From positions 9,512,803 to 9,576,802 of the forward strand of contig CM071599.1 of NCBI GenBank assembly GCA_036435485.1: a stretch of 64,000 nucleotides of DNA, given 5' to 3'. Under the pieces are notes generated by a model. The model searched no databases and was not told the origin of the DNA. It worked only from the letters and a program-made list of their open reading frames with translations. The stretch is from Saposhnikovia divaricata. Its lineage: Eukaryota; Streptophyta; Magnoliopsida; Apiales; Apiaceae. Positions 21,837 to 31,398 of this stretch are shown one piece after another. Numbering within the stretch: position 1 is the stretch's first letter; each line of letters opens with the position of its first letter. The position numbers and the translations under genes were made by a program.

Positions 21837-23843
21837 TTATGGCGCGTCCTTAGCAGGGGACGCGTCCTGGTTGTTTGTAGACTGGATGACGGAGAGAGGA
21901 GTTGTATCTTCAGGAAGGGAGGCTTGATTTGTTGCAGGAGGGAGTGTTTGAGCATCTTGATTTTGGGCTTCCGGAATATCTGTGGGAGAGGGCGCGCCCT
22001 GAGGATCCTCGTCTAAACCTAGCTCGATCCTCTTTGCTTTAATTGCACTTGCGTGCACCCTCTTGAAGTCCTCGATATCTTCAGCACTTTCACGGCCAAA
22101 CTTTTCCTCCCAGTTGTAGTTAGGATCATTAGCCAGAAAACCAAGGAGATAGAAGTCAAAGCCCCTTTGAAAGTTTTCATCTTCAACGCGTTGTTTCTCA
22201 TCTTTCCAACAGTCAGCTTTCTCGATCTCAAGACTGTCACGTTGTATCTTCAACTCCTCTATCTCCTTCTCCAACCTGACATTCTTGGAATTTAAAAGAT
22301 CACGGTGTTCACAAGATTCATCAAGGTCGTGTTTCAGATCAGCAATTGTAGCATCCTTGGCATCCAGATCTTTTTTCCACTTATTGTCATTCTCGATGAT
22401 CATCTTCGAATACTTCCTATTTTCAGCTTCGAGTTTGTTAAGGTGAAGTTTTTCCTTATGAACTCTCTGGGCGCGCCCTAGAGATTGAATGAGGAGCTGA
22501 GAGGAAGCATGGATCATGGAATGGATTTCCTCTTCGGCATCCATGTTTTGCCATTTATCCACTTCGGATTCCTTGACAAACGAGGACGCAGAAGGCCCGA
22601 TGAGAGTTTCGATATAGGAGGGCGCGGCCTCGATCCTTTGTCTTTTGCTTTTTTCTACAGGTTCATGAAGAACCTCAACATCCCTCTTCAGGGAATCACT
22701 TGAAGGAATGCTTTTGCTGGAATCTTTTTCTAGGCGCGCCCTAGAGGTACCAGCTTTGTCATCGCTTTTTTCCTTGTTATTTTTCTTTGTGCCTCCGAAA
22801 CCCCGAGGAATCTTAGGAGCCATACCTGCATGAGATAAAAAAAAGAAGAGTTAGGCAGCGCCCTGGATAAAGGTATTAGATAGGTTATAAAAAAAAAAGG
22901 GGGGAAACAACAAGAAGAAACTTTTGGCAAGAAGAAAGATAAGGGCGCGCCCTATGCTATAATTTTTATACCTTCATCGGAGTCGTAATTTTCATCGCTA
23001 TCACTAGAGGGTGAGGGAACGGCAATGCCATTTCTGAATTTCTTAAATTTACAGAAGGAACCAACCCTCTCAGAAAGAATCCCAACTCTTTTTAGGTTTT
23101 CTTCTGTGATAAGAGTTTGAAGATTGAATTTTTCTTCGGCAATCTTAAGGACAGCCTGAGCCCTGAGAGAAGCCGCGCCTTGGAGAGTTTTCTGAACTCT
23201 TCTATCTGTGTTAATTCAAAGTTAATGAAAGTTCAAGTGGAAAGTTATTAAGAGAAAAAGGATTTAAGGCGCGCCCTAACTTACAGGGATCGGTGTTGAA
23301 CTGTACACGAACTCGAGGGACATCCCAAACGAAGAAGAATGGTTCCTTCCAGTGTTTGGTGTGGCTGATCCTACCCTCAGAAAATCCTTTATTGTTGTGA
23401 GGCTTATTTATTACTAAATAGTAATAACCTATGCTGGATTGACGAATGCTGTAGAAGAAACTGACTTCGTGCATGGAAGGAGCTCCAAATTCGAGATCGT
23501 GATAGAGAATGAATAAACCAAGTAGAAGTTTGTAGCTATTTGGACTTAGTTGGATGGGTGCAAGATTGTACCATTCGAGTACTTGCCTTAGATATGGGTG
23601 TAAGGGCGCGCCCACACCAAGGGCAATCAGTTTTGGAGTTAAGACCATCCTCGGAATTTTGAAATTTTTACCATAATTGAAGATGTGTGGGCGATGATGA
23701 GCATATGGAATGGCCCAGATTCCTTCTTGGCCATAATATTGCATAGCCCATCCTACTTCGTCGCTTGTAGCTGTCGAAGACATATTCACGCAAGCCAATT
23801 TGCCTCGTTTCTTTCTAAGAATATTTTTGTCCTTTTCAGACAT
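21837..23843 (-). CDS. Spliced antisense gene of the Tat element (593 aa from the second ATG)
   Basis: Coding exons on the minus strand: 23843-23285, 23205-22972, 22825-21837. All three join in phase with GT-AG introns (1,782 nt). An upstream in-frame ATG at 24170 would add about 110 residues, but a TAA at 23874-23876 cuts that reading. A 5' leader exon seems to end at 24714 (GTATGT donor) with its acceptor at 24340/24339. The protein has a conserved-looking folded part near its start (MSSTATSDEVGWAMQYYG), a Ser/Asp-rich stretch, a basic segment and a long Lys/Glu-rich coiled coil (about residues 350-460). Tat elements are known to carry antisense ORFs here; their function is not established. 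Palindrome copies lie in exons and introns. Confidence 0.7.
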
Positions 23844-24363
23844 GGTATCATATCTACCAAAGTCAACATCAATTTATGCATCAAGGACTTCCCAATGTCT
23901 AAACGGGATTGGAGAAGGTAATGGAGATGTAGGTTCGGAGTCGGCTGTGGGTGAAATAGAAGAAGCTGAGGGCGCGCCCTCAGTGGAGTAAGTATCAGAA
24001 GAATGTGTGTCGTTGGAGGAATTGAAATTTGGAGTATAGTCACTATCTGAGGGATCTGTATGTAAAGGGTCTGGAATTTTTTCGGGTATTGGTTTTGAAG
24101 TTTCAATGTTGTTCTTCATGCGAGTGCTAAGGGGGACATTATCCAAGGAATCTTCACTGGAAAAACTCATCCTGTCTTCGTTAAAATCCTGAATGAGGCG
24201 CGCCCTATCTTCTGAGGATACAAATGAGAAGAGAGGTCTAGGTGGATTGGGAGGAAGAGGTGCTGGCAAAGGAGAGTAAGCCCCAATGCGTTTGTTAAGT
24301 TCCTTAAAAGGGTGAAATGGAGATGGCGCGCCCTCCAGCTGCACAATTAAAAGAAAATAATAA

Positions 24364-24713
24364 AGGAACTGAGGGCGCGCCCATGAGAGGAATATAATGA
24401 GAATTTTTTCTACAAGTCAACTAATAGGTTGGTCGATAGAGAGGGTACTAATACGCAACTAGAGACAGCCTTGTGTATTAGCAGAGTAAAGCTAAGGACG
24501 CGCCCTATATGTAAGGCGCGCCCAATGGATTAATTCAATATACAGAAACATGTTTTGTAAAAGTTATGACGGCAAAACAAGATCAAACACACATACATAC
24601 ATATATACATACAACGGAAAACGAAGAACATAGGGTATGTGAGCAGTTGCAACATCGGAATGGACAAAATACACGGTGAAAATATAGATTGAGGGCATAA
24701 AAACATACCTTGG
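24364..24713 (-). other. Leader intron of the antisense gene
   Basis: Minus-strand donor GTATGT next to 24714 and acceptor ending at 24339. Contains palindrome copies (24373 perfect, variants near 24496 and 24515). No ORF of note. The leader exon (24714 to about 24835) has no ATG, which is why translation is placed in the next exon. Confidence 0.5.
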
Positions 24714-24853
24714 AAGTTCTGGAACGAGATTTGTGGAAAAGAATTGAAGAAAACCGTCGAGATTAGCCGGATAATTGCTCGGAAAAGGAGAAGTCGCCGG
24801 AGTTCGGTTTTTTAGAGAGAGAATAGAAAAAGAGTAAAGTAAGAGAGAAGGGG

Positions 24854-24863
24854 GTATTTATAG
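24854..24863 (-). promoter_or_regulatory. TATA box for the antisense gene
   Basis: On the minus strand CTATAAATAC sits in CCCTATAAATACCCCC, followed by a pyrimidine-rich leader (CTTCTCTCTTAC). It lies about 140 bp upstream of the leader-exon donor. It points leftwards, against gag-pol transcription. Confidence 0.65.
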
Positions 24864-25009
24864 GGATTTGAAAAAATGGTGGATGACAGCTGTAAAAACG
24901 TTTAGAATTCCCCAGGACGCGCCTTAGTTTAGGGCGCGCCCAAAAGGAAATCTTGAGTGAATTTTGGGTTTTATAGGAGAAATTCCGTACATCATCTTTG
25001 ATTTCATAC

Positions 25010-25025
25010 GGAATTGGGGGGTAGT
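25010..25025 (+). other. Polypurine tract before the 3' LTR
   Basis: GGAATTGGGGGGTAGT immediately before the TG of the 3' LTR, the expected plus-strand primer. Confidence 0.75.
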
Positions 25026-26042
25026 TGTTATAGCCAAAATTCGGTTCGGGTTTTTCAAGATGGATTCGGGTCAAATTATGGGTTCACAATAGGGAATTCT
25101 AGGATTAATTAGGGTTTTGGCAGTAAATAAAGAAGTCAGGACGCGCCCTCTCTTCTTCTACGAAGAGGGCGCGCCCTAAATACAAAAACATGGTGACAAA
25201 TTTATTCAAGTTAATTTTCTGAGAAGACATTGAAGAAATCTCTCCTAGGATTCCACTCAAGCGTGGATTCCACTCAATCTTGGATTCCATTCAAGCTGGA
25301 ATTCCATAAGTTGAAGAATTCCCTCCTGTCGTATCTCAGGAGGGGGATGTCCGTCGCAGAAGGCCACCAGGGGTTTGCCTGGATATAAGGACCCTTCTTA
25401 AACGCTAAGGGAGGCATCCGTGCGCCCTAAGGTGGAAAGATGGGGACTTTCTGGTGTGTGCTTTGGGAGCTCTGTTCCTGTAGCCAATGGGCGCGCTCTC
25501 ATTGGGGAACTTTGGAGTAATCCTGCACTTTGCACCCAAAAGCTCTGGATCACCTGTCCTGCTATCTGGTGGGTGCTTCTCATTCGGGGGACAGGGATGT
25601 GTTCTGCACTTGGGGTAAACCATGGCTATACCTGCATCCTTGAAATCAAGAAATAGCTGGTAACGGATAGGACTAGTCCTCGACGGGGGAAGTTTCCTTA
25701 TCCGTGAAGTCTTGAGATCTTGGATGAGCCTCGGGCCTTTTGTGGTTAGGCCTCATAGTAGAACATTCCGGAAGCTGGTTCATTATCCAAGCCCATTTGG
25801 GTTTCTTGCTCTCCAAGAACTACGTCTGGCTTGATCCCCTATAAATACAGGGGTACGTAGGCCGATTGAGGGGTTGGAAGTCGAGAGCTCAGAAATAGCC
25901 GCCACTAACCCTATCAATCTCAGCCACCAATTACGCTCAACAACCACACACCACCGTTTTCTCCGGCAAAGAACCACCGCATCAGATCTTGTTTCCGGCG
26001 ACGTACCTCGAATTTTGTTGTTCCCAAATTCCTCCGTCAACA
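25026..26042 (+). repeat. 3' LTR of the Tat element
   Basis: 1,017 bp copy of the 5' LTR, differing at two sites seen by eye. Ends CCGTCAACA, followed by target duplication AATTA. Confidence 0.95.
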
Positions 26043-26382
26043 AATTACATAAACAATATTACCCCATTGTAAGTTGTGAACAGTATTACCCGGTTGTAAG
26101 TTGTGTATCCCGTGGTTAAAATTGGTCAACAATTCAAAATTTGTTACTTTTATTTATTTTGCTCATAAAACAGGTTAAACTTGACTTTCATCCGAGAAAA
26201 AATAACTGCAACCCACATTTTACATAATCTAATAACAAGCTGCTAGTATTATTTGAAGAAAAAAGAAAAAAAAAAAGCTAGTATGATTTAATTCAAACTA
26301 ATTGAATCTCATTTAATTTTATGTTTTAAATTTTAATCCCAATTCAGTTCGGTGCATTGCTAAGGGGTGCCGTGAATATTGT

Positions 26383-26392
26383 CTATATATAG
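26383..26392 (+). promoter_or_regulatory. TATA box of the second F-box gene
   Basis: CTATATATAG, followed by a long A run and then the first ATG at 26427. The Tat element inserted about 335 bp upstream, so it may have displaced the original promoter sequences. Confidence 0.6.
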
Positions 26393-26426
26393 ACCAAAAA
26401 CACAAAAAAAAAAAAAAAAAAAAAAC

Positions 26427-27698
26427 ATGATAAATAGTCCTCCGGCAATAACCCTAGCTAATATTGCAGTCACCTCACCTTGGATCAGTTCCATTCCACT
26501 TTATTCTTCTTGGATGGCCAATTTGAAGAAGAAAATAAAACTAACCCAGACCTATATACCCGAAGATGTTATCACCGTTATACTTTCAAGACTTCCCGTG
26601 AAATCATTGCTTAGATGCAAGTCAGTGTGCAAGTCATGGCTCTCCATAATCTCGAACCCTAGTTTCATTAAATCTCACCTCCATAATGCCATCATCGCTT
26701 CCCGAAATATTCCCAAACTCGCCAATGTTGTAAATCCTGTTCAGTTTTTTGATCTGCAAGATTTGTCCTTCACTTGTCCCGTACACATTGATTTTATTGT
26801 CATGCCACGTCTTTTTTACGAAACTCTCCTCAAACCCTTAGTTGTTGGTTGTCATAATGGCATTATCTGTCTATGTGATATGATCAATGGAAGTGTGTAC
26901 CTCTGGAATCCATCTATCCGGAAGTGCATGAAAATTCCTTCACCAACGGAATACCAATGTAATACTATTTCTGTTAATTTTGGTTATGATTCTATCGATG
27001 ATGATTACAAGGTCATTAAAATTAGGTATGGAAACATTAGTGATGAACTACCAATAATTCAGGTGTATTCCACAAATGCTAATTCTTGGAGAGATTTACA
27101 GTATCCGATTCTGCATAACTGGATGGTCGGCACTAGTTCTAATTTTGCCATAAACGGGGTACTCTATATCAATTATTTTTACGGGATAATCTCATTTAAT
27201 TTGCATACAGAGGTTATGGGACTAGTTCCATTCCCTAGCGAAATTCAAAGAAAGCTCTCCGCTGTTTTAAATTTCGAAGATTTTGTTGCTATTATCTTTG
27301 AAAGCATTAATGATAAATTACATTATCTATGGACATTGCACGATGTTGCTGGCCAGATGACCTGGATTAAAAGGAACAGTGTCAAGGGAAATTTGCGGTT
27401 ATCTGTTTATTTGGGTATCGGACTGTTTTTTGGAGTAAAGCCAATCAGTTCACGCAACTTTAATGTCTTGTATGACTGTGAGAAGGAAGGGAAATTTGCG
27501 GTTATCTGTTTATTTGGGTATCTGGATATTAGGACTGCTGCCTTTATCATTTTTATAAATATTGGTGCAGATGGTGTCAATCAGACAGGAGACAGGTCCA
27601 TGTTCAGCAAGTTATATCTTTTACTATACACGATTATCAGTCTTGCTAGTTGCTTTATTCCGTTTCATCCCTTTGGCAGAATGGCCTCCCTCATCTGA
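26427..27698 (+). CDS. F-box protein (F-box-associated interaction type)
   Basis: A single exon of about 423 aa from ATG 26427; ATG 26514 is an equally possible start (MANLKKK), and the F-box begins soon after it. The F-box reads IPEDVITVILSRLPVKSLLRCKSVCKSW, then FIKSHL. The associated domain shows GIICLCD, VYLWNPSIRKCMKIPSP, FGYDSIDDDYKVIKI and VYSTNANSWRDL. This would be the substrate-binding subunit of an SCF ubiquitin ligase. Near the 3' end a stretch of about 33 bp (27389 and 27489) occurs twice, in different frames. The normal ending is therefore doubtful, and the last 60-70 residues are hydrophobic and atypical. The target is unknown. Confidence 0.75.
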   Translation: MINSPPAITLANIAVTSPWISSIPLYSSWMANLKKKIKLTQTYIPEDVITVILSRLPVKSLLRCKSVCKSWLSIISNPSFIKSHLHNAIIASRNIPKLANVVNPVQFFDLQDLSFTCPVHIDFIVMPRLFYETLLKPLVVGCHNGIICLCDMINGSVYLWNPSIRKCMKIPSPTEYQCNTISVNFGYDSIDDDYKVIKIRYGNISDELPIIQVYSTNANSWRDLQYPILHNWMVGTSSNFAINGVLYINYFYGIISFNLHTEVMGLVPFPSEIQRKLSAVLNFEDFVAIIFESINDKLHYLWTLHDVAGQMTWIKRNSVKGNLRLSVYLGIGLFFGVKPISSRNFNVLYDCEKEGKFAVICLFGYLDIRTAAFIIFINIGADGVNQTGDRSMFSKLYLLLYTIISLASCFIPFHPFGRMASLI

Positions 27699-29600
27699 AT
27701 TCAGATCTCATGTTACTTAATGGCGAGACAAGGTTTCTAATAACACAGATACCCGGTATTCCAGAATGTGTGACCCTGGAGGAAAAGAAGCTGATTAGGA
27801 AAGTTCGTAGACTGGATTATGTGTATTGAAGAGGAAGAACCTGCTGCTCTATTATCATCAATGTTTTTAAGTTTAAAATCGCTGTATATATCCCTACATT
27901 GTGGATTTGTCGCTTGTGCTTTCTTGTTGATGCTTATTTTTGCTTGTGATCTGTTTCGATTATTACATCCAATTTGGAAAATCCATGTGGATCTGTTGCT
28001 TGTGATCTGTTTCGATGTATTATATCTAATGATGTTTAGCTTTCAGGTTCTACTAATTTTTTCAGTATTTACTTTGTCATCAATGTTTTTAAGTTTCGAA
28101 TTGCTGTATATGTATCCCTTCATTGTGCATTTGAAAATTTGGTATGGCTTGTGCTTTCTTGTTGATGCTTTTATCTGCTTGTGTTCTGTTTCAATACATG
28201 GTATCCAATTTCGAAAGTCCCTGTGGGAAGGCTCATATTTAGAGACTTATGCTAGGAAGCATGAGTGCGAGTGCGGGTATCCAATTTCGAAAGTCCCTGT
28301 GGGAAGGCTCACTTATGTAATATTAATACCTTGCCCACCATTACCGCATGTGTTACCACAGTTATTAAAGTGTCCAAGAAGATTGTTGACATCCCACAGA
28401 GCAGGGCAGGCCATGTAAAGATGTTCATCTCCGAGACTGGCCCAATCGAGTCACATGTGTGGAGCTCTGGGGACTGGGATGGAGAACTTTCAAATGACTC
28501 TTGCAAAGATGGAAGTAATATATTTCCCTAGGTTGGTTCTTCAGAGAATATGTAACCTCATGTAACAGCAGTAAGTAGTTGAGCTTGGTTGCAGGATGTA
28601 AAATATGGCTATGTACGAAATGCTATTTTGCCAGAGGAAGCTCTTTTTCAAACCATAACGAGTAAGGAGCAGACCTTAATTGAATTATATTATATTCAGC
28701 ATCACTACTCTCTATTATTGACGATCTGATGTTTGAAGCGATTTTATTGTTATAATTTGTACCACTGTAGCTGGGGGCTGCTTGTCGGTGACCGGTGATT
28801 TATATCTAGTTTTCAATTTTCAGATGAAATTGGTTGTTTGTTAACTGAGCATGACCAGAGAGGCAGACAGAGATAGGCCAGGTTACATCTACCTAAGTCA
28901 GTGACATAGAGAGTTGATATCAGTTTTAATGAAGCACGATTATATTCAATTTTTCCTTTTCCAGTGTATTCAGAGTTCAAGCATTACATATCATAGAAAA
29001 TTTTAAACTAAAATCAGATATATTTATTTAAATAAACTAATAGTTTTTGTAAGAACATGGGTGTATGAGTATTTGTAGAAATAAATTAATGATATTCTTT
29101 ATAGATGTACATACATTACAAAGTAAAAAAAAATAAAAAAAAAATGCATGTGTACGGTCCTACCTGATTGATTATCAGAACAAAACAATGCATTTGTAAA
29201 TAATAACCACACATACATTAGCTTGAATCTCAATGGCAACCTTTCTAATGCCAAAACCCAATTGAACTTTTTTGAAAAAAATTAAATATCAAAGTTTTGT
29301 TAACTTAAATACCAAAGTTTGTTATGACCTACAAAATGATGTAGATGGGTAGCAACTGGCAACATCCATTACTCCACATTAATATGATATTGTTCGTTCT
29401 AGGTCGTGGTCAAATTCGTACGGATTTGTTTTTTGGCTCCTCCCAAAAGGCCTCATAGAATTGTTTGGTTGCTTATATTCAAGATAATTATTCTTTATCT
29501 TATCGATGTGGTAGTTGGGTTGACACCCACTCTACACCAACTTGCATTTTTCTCATTACTTTGTTAATTTAATACAACCTTTGTAAGCTTCTTAATGTTC
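27699..29600. other. 3' flank of the F-box gene, with local duplications
   Basis: AT-rich, no convincing gene. A segment starting ATCAATGTTTTTAAGTTT recurs at about 27859 and 28079. A segment containing CCAATTTCGAAAGTCCCTGT recurs at about 28203 and 28281. The open frames here (27819-28418, 28265-28531) are built from these repeats and have no recognisable domain. Confidence 0.5.
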
Positions 29601-29634
29601 TAATTTTAATAGAGCCATACTCGAAATATTTAAA

Positions 29635-30540
29635 GTGTCTGCGAATTTACCAAAAATACCATGTTTTATAGTTTATTTTGCAAATATACTATCTTTTCAA
29701 ATTTATTACAAATATACTATCTTAATTGCAAATATACACATCTTCTTCAACCCCATTCTTCTCCTTCTTCTTCACCCACCCCACCCTCCAGCCCCGCCCG
29801 CTGCCGCCGCCCATCACCGCGCCCTCCCCCTCCTCCCCCATCCCCGCCCTCCGCCCTCCGCCCTCCGCCCTCCGCCCTCCGCCCTCCTCCCGCCTCCATC
29901 TCCATCTCCGCCCTCTTCTGCCCTTCTCCATCTCCGCCCTCCTCCCTCCTCCCTCCTCCGATCTCCGCCCACTGGGTCGCAGACCACCACCTCCGATATG
30001 TTCTCCGATCTTTTGGATTTCGGTGAGCTTCGATCTGTTTTCTCAGTCGTATTTTTTGATTTTGGATGAAGTTGCGTTTGGTTGATTTCAGTTGCGTTTG
30101 GTTGATTTCAGTTGATTTGGGTTGCTATGGAGAATTTGGATTGAAATAATTAAGTTGCAATTAGTTGATTTGGGTTGCTTTTAAATTTACTAAATCGTCA
30201 AAAAAGTTGCATCTGGTTGATTGTAATTGCATCCCGTATTTTTGCAATTTTTTTCAAAAGATGGTATTTTTGCAAATAGAACATTAAAATAACAAAAGGG
30301 GTTGAGTTGGCACAGTGGTTAAGTGCCCAATCCATGAACCGAGAGGTCATGGGTTCGACTCCTGCCGGGGGTCAAAAAAAACCGGAAACAGCCTCTCTAC
30401 CCTTGGGTAGAGGCATGGCTGCGTACAACCTACCTCCCTCAGACCCTGCTCATGCGGGATATACTGAGTACGTTGAGTTGAGTTGAGTTGAGAACATTAA
30501 AATAACAGTATCGGAAAATGCTCTGAATGCTGCTGAAAAA
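29635..30540. mobile_element. Non-autonomous element with a GC-rich gene-like core
   Basis: AT-rich ends with repeated GCAAATATACTATCTT and TATTTTTGCAAA motifs enclose a GC-rich core (29760-30000) made of CCGCCCTCCGCCCT repeats and CACCTCCGAT. Similar ends and the CACCTCCGAT motif recur around 44,455-44,830 and 48,020-48,130. Proline-rich frames across the core are not convincing proteins. An SINE (30295-30490) inserted near the right end. The TE class is unclear. Confidence 0.4.
30295..30490 (+). mobile_element. Au-type SINE with 17-bp target duplication
   Basis: The tRNA-derived head has an A box (TGGCACAGTGGTTAAG) and a B box (GGGTTCGACTCC). The middle is GGAAACAGCCTCTC. The 3' part CAGACCCTGCTCATGCGGGA ends in repeats of TTGAG. 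AGAACATTAAAATAACA flanks it at 30278-30294 and 30491-30507. This layout matches the Au SINE family of plants. Confidence 0.85.
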
Positions 30541-30660
30541 TGCTAAATATCTTTGTCTTTGTCTTTTAAAGCTAGTACTGTGTCGGATTTACTAATTTGC
30601 GATCGAAGGAGTAACATGGCAAATTATTTATCTGCGTATGTATTTAAGTAGGTTGAATAT

Positions 30661-30881
30661 AGTCCGTTTGGAAAATTTTATTTTTTAGAAATAAGTTACT
30701 TATTTTGGAAAAAAGTTAGGAAATATGTAATTTTTTTCTGAAATAAGTAACTTATTTTTGCAAGATAACGAATATTAAACTCTCCATACACATTTTTCTC
30801 TAAAAGAAATTATGTAAATACAATTTTTTTTTCGAAATAAGTAACTTATAAATTCGAACTTAAATTTGCCAAACGGGCACC
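30661..30881. mobile_element. MITE with GTCCGTTTGG ends
   Basis: Starts GTCCGTTTGG and ends GCCAAACGGGC, imperfect inverted ends with internal AAATAAGTAACTTATTT palindromes. Related in style to the insertion at 1134-1335. Confidence 0.5.
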
Positions 30882-30975
30882 ATGATAACGGTAACTCCGC
30901 TTCCCTAACTTGTAAGGTAGAATTTACGAGAATTGAGAACTTGAGAATTTAACAATATTATTTTGTACAAAAATC

Positions 30976-31136
30976 TGGTGCAGTGGGTTGAACCCTTGTC
31001 TCCTTTGTAGGAGGTCAAGGGTTCGACCCCTGGGTGTGTGTGAGTTTAGTTTGTATTAGTTTCCTTTGTTTGTATTTGTATTTGGCCGGGGATCCTTCGG
31101 AAACAGCCTCCCTATTGTATAGGGGCATGGTTCGTT
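30976..31136 (+). mobile_element. Au-type SINE lacking the usual 3' tail
   Basis: The tRNA-like head has GGTGCAGTGGGTTGAA and GGGTTCGACCCC, followed by GGAAACAGCCTCCC and GGGGCATGG, where it stops. An 18-bp direct repeat (TTATTTTGTACAAAAATC) lies at 30958-30975 and 31137-31154, so the short form seems to be the inserted form. It lies about 260 bp upstream of the TNL1 start codon. Confidence 0.75.
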
Positions 31137-31398
31137 TTATTTTGTACAAAAATCAACTGTTTTTTAGAAGGCGATCGTTATATTTTAAGTCAACTGCATT
31201 CACCTTGTTACCATCCATGTCCTATTCCTATCTTCTACCATTTTCTCTGTGCCTTCCTCGTGCTTTCCTCTACTACTTGTCTGAGAAAAAACTCAGTACT
31301 TTAATAAAAACTAATTTTAAGTAGGACAATAAATTGTTGTCCTGGTCTCTAGTATACTCAGTCTCTTCAACTGATCAATATCAAATCCTCCTCTGTTC

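Larger units (their letters stand above)
13248..26042 (+). mobile_element. Complete Ty3/Tat-lineage LTR retrotransposon, 12.8 kb
   Basis: Bounded by 5-bp target duplications AATTA (13243-13247 and 26043-26047). The LTRs are 13248-14264 and 25026-26042, each 1,017 bp, TG...CA, with only two differences seen by eye (near 13309 and 13643). In order it carries a PBS, one gag-pol ORF (order PR-RT-RH-RH-INT), a long 3' spacer with a spliced antisense gene, and a PPT. Gag-pol plus a second RNase H plus an antisense 3' ORF is the known plan of the plant Tat group (Grande, RIRE2, Retand). High LTR identity and an open gag-pol suggest recent insertion. A GC-rich palindrome is scattered through the whole element. 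Confidence 0.95.

Noticed and set aside
24763..25074. Minus-strand 103-aa frame near the 3' LTR
   Set aside because: It overlaps the TATA box and leader exon of the antisense gene and has no domain. Better read as promoter and 5' UTR.
27819..28531. 199-aa and 88-aa frames downstream of the F-box gene
   Set aside because: Built from locally duplicated AT-rich sequence, hydrophobic without a domain, and likely 3' flank.
29635..30085. Proline-rich proteins of 119-144 aa
   Set aside because: All three frames are open because of CCGCCCT repeats. No domain, and the stretch sits in a repetitive element.
30300..30375. tRNA gene
   Set aside because: A and B boxes are present, but the sequence does not close a proper acceptor stem and is followed by the Au SINE body and a target duplication.
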